The notes below the pieces were generated by a model, which had not been told where the DNA came from, searched no databases, and saw nothing but the letters and a program-made list of their open reading frames with translations. From assembly GCA_026391235.1 (NCBI GenBank), contig JAPLDV010000656.1:1-6247 (forward strand): 6,247 bases of DNA, given 5' to 3'. How positions within the stretch are numbered: position 1 is the stretch's first letter; every line of letters starts with the position of its first letter. The stretch is from Bacteroidia bacterium. GTDB taxonomy: Bacteria; Bacteroidota; Bacteroidia; Bacteroidales; UBA12481. A program made the position numbers and the translations under genes. Shown piece by piece: positions 1 through 6,247 of the stretch.

Positions 1-20
1 TGTGTTTCTATCATAGCTAT

Positions 21-794
21 ATGAAAGTATTTATTTATCTGGGTATTTCAATTATTTCAATCCTTAATTGTGAAGCTCTTAACGCTGTGGCAATAATTGT
101 AACAACTGAGGAGAAAAATGGTTACACTTTGCCTGATAAAATTGTTTATGAGGATCAAACTTACGTAGATAATATTAAAACTGTTGAGATGTATCGTTCA
201 GGATGGAGACTATCACCACCATTGCGTAACCTCCGGGATACCTCATCCCTGGTTCTCGAGTTTGATGATCTTGCAGATGAAACAACCCATTATACCTATA
301 CCCTGATACACTGTTCTGCCGGATGGCAACCATCCGACCTGGTTAATACGGAATACCTTACCGGGTTGCCAGAAAATGAGATCCGTGACTATCGCTATTC
401 AAGAAACGCCCTGCAGCAATATAAACATTACAGGCTATCCCTCCCTAATGAGGACGTCCAGCCTAAACTTCCCGGTAATTACATTTTATATGTCTATAAG
501 AACTATGACCAGGAGCAGCCGGTTCTCACACGCCGCTTTTTCATCGTTGATCCCATAGTTCAGATTCTTACCGACGTACACCGTACCGACGATGTCAGAT
601 ACATGTCCACAGACCAGGAGGTGGATTTTACCATAAAGTATCAGCAATTGCAGCCGGATGACCCAAGGCGGAATTTCAAGGTTACCGTATGCCAGAACCT
701 TAACTGGACAACTGCCGTTAACGACCTGTTACCTAAATATATACAACCCGGCGAACTGATTTACAATTTCGAGGAAGGGAACCGATTATGTTAA
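21..794 (+). CDS. T9SS plug protein (DUF5103 family), N-terminal fragment of a disrupted gene
   Basis: In Flavobacterium, proteins of this family sit in the T9SS outer-membrane translocon and close the periplasmic mouth of the SprA channel. This fragment of 257 residues begins with a hydrophobic signal peptide (residues 3-16, likely cleaved near residue 22). Cys17 lacks a good lipobox. The first plug domain, about residues 50-175, is well conserved: NIKTVEMYRSGW near 51-62, FDDL at 81-84, the IHC motif at 96-98 followed by W102, PSDL at 104-107, EYL at 111-113, LPN at 141-143, GNY at 152-154 and TRRF at 170-173. The second domain begins around 178 and stops at YNFEEGN (248-254). Three out-of-family residues follow, then TAA. 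No stop lies in frame upstream of the ATG within the 20 bases available, so a start further upstream is possible, but MKVFIYLG opens a normal signal peptide. Family assignment is from remembered conserved motifs and is strong; activity of the fragment is doubtful. Confidence 0.82.
   Translation: MKVFIYLGISIISILNCEALNAVAIIVTTEEKNGYTLPDKIVYEDQTYVDNIKTVEMYRSGWRLSPPLRNLRDTSSLVLEFDDLADETTHYTYTLIHCSAGWQPSDLVNTEYLTGLPENEIRDYRYSRNALQQYKHYRLSLPNEDVQPKLPGNYILYVYKNYDQEQPVLTRRFFIVDPIVQILTDVHRTDDVRYMSTDQEVDFTIKYQQLQPDDPRRNFKVTVCQNLNWTTAVNDLLPKYIQPGELIYNFEEGNRLC
774..792 (+). other. Deletion/frameshift junction inside the plug gene
   Basis: Up to about 780 the family reading is frame 3 (YNFEEGN). From about 781 the family reading is frame 1 (TDYVKVHF). 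In relatives these two motifs are separated, from memory, by several dozen residues that include a GGNEFR-type motif and a DINGxY-type motif. Neither motif is present in any frame here. The join is therefore best explained by an internal deletion whose length is not a multiple of three. The bases CGATT at 783-787 can be read both as the end of an N-R-F/L segment and as the start of D-Y-V, so a short direct repeat may have been used at the breakpoint; that part is inference. Confidence 0.65.
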
Positions 795-795
795 G

Positions 796-1137
796 GTGCA
801 TTTCATGCTGAGCACCACCGATTCTATTCCTGATACTGATGTGTATCTTTTTGGAGGGCTTACCACCTGGAAAATCGGGCCGGAGAACAAATGCACCTAC
901 AACCCGGCAAACCAATCTTATGAAATTGACCTGCTCCTGAAACAAGGTTATTATAATTATTCTTATGCTACCCGTCACCGATCAGATCAAAATACTGATC
1001 TAGTGGAGATTGACGGGAATCATTTTGAAACTGAAAATGACTATTATCTATTTGTCTATTACCGCGATATCCGTGAAAGATTTGACCGTCTTGTTGGTCT
1101 TGAAATTGCAAATTCCGTTAAGGTTTCTGAAAACTAA
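796..1137 (+). pseudogene. C-terminal fragment of the T9SS plug protein, out of frame with the N-terminal part
   Basis: This open frame carries the conserved end of the plug family: VHF at the start, then YLFGGLTTW near residues 17-25, LLLKQGYYNYSYA near 46-58, HFETENDYYLFVYYRD near 76-91 and DRLVGLEIANS near 97-107. The GTG at 796 is only the first formal start codon. Homologous sequence continues upstream to about position 781 (T-D-Y-V-K-V-H-F), overlapping the end of the other frame. There is no ribosome-binding site or promoter in front, and the GTG falls inside a conserved beta strand, so I read this as the displaced 3' end of the gene at 21-794, not an independent protein. The stop codon at 1135-1137 is directly followed by the next gene's -33 box. 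Translation of the piece is unlikely unless there is recoding or an assembly error. Confidence 0.75.
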
Positions 1138-1168
1138 TTTGTCTTGTGCGTAATTTATTCTATTTTTG
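1138..1168 (+). promoter_or_regulatory. Bacteroidota-type promoter for the beta-barrel protein gene
   Basis: A -33 box TTTG (1138-1141) is separated by 19 bases from a -7 box TATTTTTG (1161-1168), which fits the Bacteroidota primary sigma consensus TTTG-N19-TAnnTTTG. Transcription should start a few bases downstream, around 1172-1176, giving a leader of only about 12-16 bases. The promoter begins one base after the plug stop codon, so the next gene need not be co-transcribed with the broken one. Confidence 0.75.
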
Positions 1169-1187
1169 TAAAAGCAGATTGAGATTT

Positions 1188-1964
1188 ATGCTCAACAGAT
1201 TACTTCCTTTGTCTCTCATGGTGTTCTTTGCCAATTTTGTTGATGGTTACTCGCAGGGCGAGATCGATAAACAACCCAAGGTGTTTTACAGGAACGAACG
1301 TTCCTGGTCGGGCAGCTTAAATTCTAATGGCTGGGGCATAAATTACCGCTATAACAAGCGGATTGATGCTTTCAGCAGCATGATTTTTGATGTTGACCTG
1401 GCCAGCATCCACCATCCTAAGGAAATCAAAAGCCAGAGTCCTTACATAGGCGGATGGGGCCGGTCGTATGTGTTCGGGAAAACCAATGAAGCATTTTCCC
1501 TCCGCGGCGGAGCCGGTTACCAAAAGGAACTGTTCAGCAAATTCGACCAGGGCGGCATATCGATCCGGTTCTTTTCCGGCGCCGGGTTATCGCTGGCACT
1601 CCTGAAACCGGTCTATTACCAGAAAGTAACAGGTCTCAATACCGCGACCATGGAATTGTACTGGGAGAAATCTCTTTTTGATCCGGATTACATGCAGAGT
1701 GTATACGACATCTACGATCGTGAGTCATTCTTTACCGGAATAAATGAATCTACTGTCGTTCCAGGTTTTTATGCCCGAGCGGGTCTGAGTTTTGAATACA
1801 GTTCCGAAGACCGGTTAATACATGCCATCGAAGGAGGTATTCAGTTAGAAGGATTTCTTAAGAAATTACTGATATTGGCGACTTCAGATAATCATCAACT
1901 GTTCCTGACCCTGTACGTGAGCTATCGGTTCGGTAAAGTAATTGATGCCCGTAGTCAAAAATAG
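1188..1964 (+). CDS. Conserved Bacteroidota outer-membrane beta-barrel protein, function unknown
   Basis: I prefer the ATG at 1188 (258 residues) over the in-frame GTG at 1146: the GTG lies between the -33 and -7 boxes, upstream of the predicted transcript start, and the ATG places a clean signal peptide (MLNRLLPLSLMVFFANFVDG, cleavage near residue 20-23) at the N-terminus. The mature part has the look of a small barrel of alternating strands rich in aromatic and glycine residues (SNGWGINYRYNKR, YVFGKTNEAFSLRGGAGYQ, GGISIRFFSGAGLSLALLKPVYY) and ends in a typical last strand, LFLTLYVSYRFGK. The NGWG, HPKE, GK-N, LRGG-G-QKE-F-K and KPVYY motifs match a conserved Bacteroidota hypothetical family that I recognise but cannot name. 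No enzymatic motif is visible. It probably sits in the outer membrane. Its position right after a T9SS gene is suggestive only. The fold call is inferred from composition, not from a structure match. Confidence 0.75.
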   Translation: MLNRLLPLSLMVFFANFVDGYSQGEIDKQPKVFYRNERSWSGSLNSNGWGINYRYNKRIDAFSSMIFDVDLASIHHPKEIKSQSPYIGGWGRSYVFGKTNEAFSLRGGAGYQKELFSKFDQGGISIRFFSGAGLSLALLKPVYYQKVTGLNTATMELYWEKSLFDPDYMQSVYDIYDRESFFTGINESTVVPGFYARAGLSFEYSSEDRLIHAIEGGIQLEGFLKKLLILATSDNHQLFLTLYVSYRFGKVIDARSQK

Positions 1965-1973
1965 TCCCCATTT

Positions 1974-2003
1974 TTTGAAATATTCATTTTTTTTGTATTT
2001 TTA
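1974..2003 (+). promoter_or_regulatory. Probable Bacteroidota-type promoter for the T9SS cargo gene
   Basis: TTTG at 1974-1977 is followed after 18 bases by TATTTTTA at 1996-2003, which matches TAnnTTTG except for the final base. The predicted transcript start near 2007-2011 leaves a leader of about 42-46 bases. The surrounding T-rich tract makes chance matches easier, so this is weaker than the other two promoters. No clear terminator separates it from the preceding gene. Confidence 0.5.
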
Positions 2004-2015
2004 GAGCCTATTGAC

Positions 2016-2029
2016 GTAGGGAGACCTAC
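2016..2029 (+). promoter_or_regulatory. Small leader hairpin with GAGA (GNRA) tetraloop
   Basis: GTAGG (2016-2020) pairs perfectly with CCTAC (2025-2029) around a GAGA loop, which is a GNRA tetraloop in RNA. It lies in the predicted 5' leader, 23 bases before the ATG at 2053. CCTA at 2007-2010 could alternatively pair with TAGG at 2017-2020. A five-pair stem may arise by chance; an mRNA-stabilising role is only a possibility. Confidence 0.35.
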
Positions 2030-2052
2030 TCATTTATCGAAATTTTAAGATT

Positions 2053-5016
2053 ATGAAAAACAAACATTTACTCTTTGCTCTTGCTCTTGTTTTATCCGTT
2101 GGATTCACCGCCTTTGGCCAGGTAGGCAGAGAAGGGAAGGTCCAAGTTGTTGGTGATGGTAACCAAACCGTCAAAGATCTTGACCCGATGAACGCAGCTA
2201 ACTGGCTCAGTGCCCGTCGTGTTAACCAGTACACCGGTACTATTGACATTGCTGATATCGTAAGGGCTCAGGAACAAGTTAAAGCCCTCACCCGTAAAGG
2301 TGGGAACTCCCTGAACATGGAGTGGAACGAACTCGGTCCCAATAATATCGGTGGTCGTACGCGTGCTTTCCTGATTGACAAGGACAATCCTGATGTTTGT
2401 TTTGCAGGCAGCGTCAGCGGTGGATTATGGAAAACCACAACTGGTGGCTCCACTTGGGAAAAAACACAGACAACCTCCGGGGGACTTTTCGAAAATCTGG
2501 CAGTGTCCTCCATATGCCAGGCTTCAAACGGTGATATCTATTTCGGTACCGGTGAAGGACCAGCTACAACATCGGCTAATACCGAGGATTCTCATTTTGG
2601 CGTTGTTGGTCAAGGGATCTGGAAATCAACAGACCATGGCGTTACTTTCGGCAGATTAGAATCTACGTGGTCAAGTGATGACTCAAAAGCAACATTCGCC
2701 CTGGTTTATGCCCTTTCAGCCGATCCTACAAATGCATCAAAACTGTATGCCGCTACTGCTAAAGGCCTCCGTGTTTCAACTGATGGCGGGCAGTTATGGA
2801 CGAACCCAATACCTGAAACAACTGCTATAGCCTATCATGTGAAAGTTGCCACCGATGGTACTGTTTTAGCTTGCGTTGGTAGTGCCGCTTATCGTTCAGC
2901 CGACGGTAGCTCCTTTGTAAAAATTTCTGCAGTTGATGGCCTGAAAAATCAATTAATCCAGGATAAGGATGTTTCCCGTCTGATGTTCGCTTTCGCTCCT
3001 TCGGATCCGAATTATGTTTATTGTGTTGCCACTGGTACAACCAAGTCGGGAACAACAATTACAGGGTATCCGTTGAGCAACATTTACCAATCGAAAGACA
3101 AAGGAATAAAATGGTCAGTTATCGGCCCTGGCGGATCGGCATATTTCCAACCTCTCGGAACTGAAGGCAACTATGCTTGCGCTCTTGATGTCTCCTTTGA
3201 TGATCCGGGCTTTATCCTCATCGGCGGAAAAGATATGTACAGCTGGTCGTACAAAACCGGATGGGAGCGCATCACCCTGGATGAGCCGATGGACATGCCT
3301 AACCGTGGATTTTATGTTCACCGCGATCAGCATACCATCGTATTCAGCAAAAGAGATTCTTCGACTGTATTTGTCGGAACCAGTGGCGGTATTGCCGTAT
3401 CAAACAACAAAGGGATATCCTGGCGGACGCTCAACCGCAATTATAATGTCACTCAATTCCTTACCGTCGCATCCTCTCCCAAGGGAGAACTCCTGGGTGG
3501 TTCAATGGATAATGGCATACTCTACATGGATTTTCAGGGCAATGACCCGAAATATGCCACCTGGTGGGCAGGAGCCTTATTCTCCACATTCCTGGGCTTC
3601 CGTCACGGTGGTGAATGCGAGATTTCAACTCTAGATCCAAACTTTAAGTACTATACGACCCCGGGAGGTGTCATTCATCGCCGGATGGTTATTGAAGGCC
3701 AAACTACCTACCAGGAGTTTTATGGTGCAGGTACAGGTGGTGTATGGATTTCCCCGTTTACTATCTGGGAAAGTTTTGATGACAAAAAATCATGGGATTC
3801 GGTTGATTTTATCGCTGATCGTGATTATAATGCAGGTGAAACAGTTGTTGCTCAGAGCCTTATTAAAAAATACCCGTTAACCAAAGTTCTGACCCAACCC
3901 CTACTCACCGGCGAAAATGTAAGAATTCAGGACACCTACCAATCTATCATTGCATTTGGCAAAAACGGCCAGGCAGGTATCAAAACTAACCGTCATCCGC
4001 TAAGCGGTGTCGATGTATACAGAACCCAGTCTTATTCGGTAATTGTCAGGAATCGGCTGCAAGGTACCGCACCCAATATCGACAGGGTTGTCGAACTGGC
4101 CTTCTCCAATGACGGCAACCATCTGTTTAGCGCAGTTTGGGATGCATCAGATAAGAATTACAAGATTTACAGAGTATCCAACATGGAAAATGCACGCGAC
4201 AGAAGACGTACGGATACAGATACCGGTTTTGATCCAATCACCGGTCTGCCTACCTACGTTGAAACAACTGCAACAATCGGTTCCTTTACTCAGGTTGTTA
4301 CGTGTATTGCTGTTGATCCTACTGATCCCAATAATGTTCTTGTTTCCACGGGCAACTGGGGCAACCCCAATTACATCTACCTTTGTAGAAATGCTATTAC
4401 TGCTGAAGATAAAACTGAAAACTTTACCCAGGTTCAGGGTAACTTGCCGCAGGCCCCGGTTTATTCTATTCTGTACAATACCCGCGACAATAATGAAGTT
4501 ATTGTCGGCACCGAATATGGCGTTTATTCAACGTCTGACATTTATCTCTCCGAATCCCCTGAATGGGCAAGCGAAAACAGAAGCGGAATGGAAATCATAC
4601 CGGTTTTCCAACTTCGCCAGCAGAGGTTTCAAAACAAGGCCGAATTTGGAATAGAGAATCATGGCGTTGTTTATGCAGCCACTTTTGGTCGTGGCCTCTT
4701 TTCCTCCAATACCTTTGCATCCAAAGGAGGTTCTTCCTCATCTAAATTGCAGGAGATAAGCAATATCGATGTTAAAATCACGCCTAACCCGGTAAGCGAT
4801 ATGGCCTTCGTCCAATACAGCACGATGAATGATTCAAATATCAATTTCCAGATTTATGACCTGCAAGGCAAACTCGTTAAAACGATAAACCTGCCAAACC
4901 AGCCTGCAGGAGCCAATCAATTATCAATCGATGCCGCCGCCTTTGCTCCCGGAACCTATCTGATCAGAATGACTGCAGGAACTCAGCAGTCATCTTCAAA
5001 ATTTGCTGTTAAATAA
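2053..5016 (+). CDS. Secreted BNR/Asp-box (VPS10/sortilin-like) beta-propeller protein with T9SS type A sorting domain
   Basis: This 987-residue protein has a signal peptide (residues 1-22, cleavage probably after AFG, before Gln23), a short N-terminal region, a long propeller region (about 90-885), a serine-rich linker (893-897) and a C-terminal sorting domain (about 905-987). The propeller begins with WNELGPNNIGGR (91-102) and carries Asp-box-like S/T-x-D-x-G-x-x-W/F turns near 128-135, 192-199, 242-249, 282-287, 347-354 and 450-457. It closes with ATFGRGLF (876-883), as in GH74/sortilin-type propellers. The sorting domain shows the ITPNPV motif (909-914), FQIYDLQGKLVKTI (932-945), GTYLIRM (967-973) and a terminal FAVK. 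T9SS would move it across the outer membrane, where it is released or anchored to the surface. I see no assignable catalytic residues, so hydrolase annotation would be unjustified; binding or adhesion is equally possible. The ATG at 2053 gives the signal peptide; no Shine-Dalgarno sequence is visible. Confidence 0.88.
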   Translation: MKNKHLLFALALVLSVGFTAFGQVGREGKVQVVGDGNQTVKDLDPMNAANWLSARRVNQYTGTIDIADIVRAQEQVKALTRKGGNSLNMEWNELGPNNIGGRTRAFLIDKDNPDVCFAGSVSGGLWKTTTGGSTWEKTQTTSGGLFENLAVSSICQASNGDIYFGTGEGPATTSANTEDSHFGVVGQGIWKSTDHGVTFGRLESTWSSDDSKATFALVYALSADPTNASKLYAATAKGLRVSTDGGQLWTNPIPETTAIAYHVKVATDGTVLACVGSAAYRSADGSSFVKISAVDGLKNQLIQDKDVSRLMFAFAPSDPNYVYCVATGTTKSGTTITGYPLSNIYQSKDKGIKWSVIGPGGSAYFQPLGTEGNYACALDVSFDDPGFILIGGKDMYSWSYKTGWERITLDEPMDMPNRGFYVHRDQHTIVFSKRDSSTVFVGTSGGIAVSNNKGISWRTLNRNYNVTQFLTVASSPKGELLGGSMDNGILYMDFQGNDPKYATWWAGALFSTFLGFRHGGECEISTLDPNFKYYTTPGGVIHRRMVIEGQTTYQEFYGAGTGGVWISPFTIWESFDDKKSWDSVDFIADRDYNAGETVVAQSLIKKYPLTKVLTQPLLTGENVRIQDTYQSIIAFGKNGQAGIKTNRHPLSGVDVYRTQSYSVIVRNRLQGTAPNIDRVVELAFSNDGNHLFSAVWDASDKNYKIYRVSNMENARDRRRTDTDTGFDPITGLPTYVETTATIGSFTQVVTCIAVDPTDPNNVLVSTGNWGNPNYIYLCRNAITAEDKTENFTQVQGNLPQAPVYSILYNTRDNNEVIVGTEYGVYSTSDIYLSESPEWASENRSGMEIIPVFQLRQQRFQNKAEFGIENHGVVYAATFGRGLFSSNTFASKGGSSSSKLQEISNIDVKITPNPVSDMAFVQYSTMNDSNINFQIYDLQGKLVKTINLPNQPAGANQLSIDAAAFAPGTYLIRMTAGTQQSSSKFAVK

Positions 5017-5035
5017 TCACACCTCATTCTTATGT

Positions 5036-5067
5036 AAGGGAGGACCAACGTGTCCTCCCTTTTTTTT
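5036..5067 (+). terminator. Rho-independent terminator after the T9SS cargo gene
   Basis: AAGGGAGGAC (5036-5045) pairs perfectly with GTCCTCCCTT (5052-5061) around a six-base loop (CAACGT). The run of eight T (5060-5067) starts inside the last A-T pairs. It begins 19 bases after the stop codon at 5014-5016. This is a textbook intrinsic terminator and separates the cargo gene from gapA. Confidence 0.92.
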
Positions 5068-5092
5068 GCTGTTTTTTCAATAACAAAACAGC
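5068..5092. repeat. Perfect 8-bp inverted repeat upstream of the gapA promoter, candidate operator
   Basis: GCTGTTTT (5068-5075) and AAAACAGC (5085-5092) are exact reverse complements separated by nine bases. The element begins directly after the terminator T-run and ends seven bases before the gapA -33 box, so its centre is about 55-60 bases upstream of the predicted transcript start, a usual place for an activator site. It could instead be a second hairpin backing up the terminator, although no T-run follows it on the + strand. Confidence 0.45.
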
Positions 5093-5099
5093 TTGCCAA

Positions 5100-5130
5100 T
5101 TTGAAAAACGGTGCCTTTGTATTACCTTTG
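5100..5130 (+). promoter_or_regulatory. Bacteroidota-type promoter for gapA
   Basis: TTTG (5100-5103), 19 bases, then TACCTTTG (5123-5130) is a full match to the Bacteroidota consensus TTTG-N19-TAnnTTTG. The expected start near 5134-5138 leaves a leader of roughly 40-45 A/T-rich bases with no Shine-Dalgarno sequence, as is normal in this phylum. The quality of the match fits strong expression of a glycolytic gene. Confidence 0.82.
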
Positions 5131-5154
5131 TGGGCGAAATTTTGAAGCAATTGA

Positions 5155-6183
<1,029 letters not shown>

Positions 6184-6224
6184 CTTAATCTGCATATCAA
6201 AAGACTCGGTTCAGCGTGAAAAGG

Positions 6225-6242
6225 TCCCCGCCTTCGCGGGGA
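6225..6242. repeat. GC-rich palindrome, REP-like repeat and possible gapA terminator
   Basis: TCCCCGC (6225-6231) pairs perfectly with GCGGGGA (6236-6242) around a CTTC loop. With its flanks, GG before and TGACA after, it resembles the widespread dispersed intergenic element read on the other strand as TGTCATCCCCGCGAAGGCGG. It lies 41 bases after the gapA stop. No T-run follows before the window ends five bases later, so intrinsic termination cannot be judged. The bases between the gapA stop and the palindrome (6184-6224) show nothing else. Confidence 0.6.
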
Positions 6243-6247
6243 TGACA

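Noticed and set aside
770..800. Programmed ribosomal frameshift joining the two plug fragments
   Set aside because: No slippery heptamer is evident, and shifting frame would not restore the central segment missing from the family.
1146..1187. GTG at 1146 as the start of the beta-barrel protein
   Set aside because: It lies between the -33 and -7 boxes, so it would be upstream of the transcript start, and it puts 14 extra residues, including basic ones, ahead of a complete signal peptide.
1957..1975. AAAAAT / ATTTTT hairpin after the beta-barrel gene as a terminator
   Set aside because: The stem has only six A-T pairs and overlaps the stop codon; it lacks the GC-rich stem of an intrinsic terminator.
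3173..3634. 153-codon plus-strand frame inside the propeller gene (also 4043-4654)
   Set aside because: These are alternative-frame shadows of a gene whose own frame is clearly a conserved secreted protein; they have no promoter or recognisable domain.

Overview
The window looks like chromosomal DNA of a Bacteroidota bacterium, probably Bacteroidales/Marinilabiliales-like, though genus cannot be told. Three things point there: a type IX secretion (T9SS) plug-protein family member, a large secreted protein with a T9SS type A C-terminal sorting domain, and three intergenic promoters of the Bacteroidota form TTTG-N18/19-TAnnTTTG with no strong Shine-Dalgarno sequences. All supported genes are on the + strand.

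Layout. Positions 21-1137 hold a T9SS plug protein gene that is broken. The N-terminal part is intact to about position 780, then the frame changes and the text jumps directly to the conserved C-terminal part. A central stretch of the family seems to be missing, so this looks like an internal out-of-frame deletion and not a one-base slip. A good promoter (1138-1168) begins one base after the plug stop codon and drives a predicted outer-membrane beta-barrel protein (1188-1964) of a conserved but unnamed Bacteroidota family. A second, weaker promoter and a 5' leader with a small GNRA-type hairpin precede a 987-residue exported BNR/Asp-box (sortilin/VPS10-like) beta-propeller protein with a T9SS sorting domain (2053-5016). 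This gene ends in a textbook intrinsic terminator (5036-5067).

A perfect 8-bp inverted repeat (5068-5092) and a very good promoter (5100-5130) then lead into a complete class I glyceraldehyde-3-phosphate dehydrogenase gene (5179-6183). The window closes in a GC-rich palindrome (6225-6242) that resembles dispersed REP-like intergenic repeats and may double as the gapA terminator.

How the genes fit together. The plug protein belongs to the outer-membrane T9SS translocon, and the large propeller protein is the type of cargo that translocon exports. The beta-barrel protein would share the same membrane, but its role is unknown. gapA is central glycolysis and looks like an independent, separately promoted unit. 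I found no CRISPR array, RNA gene, insertion sequence or convincing new multi-gene system. The most notable observations are the disrupted plug gene and the palindrome upstream of the gapA promoter.
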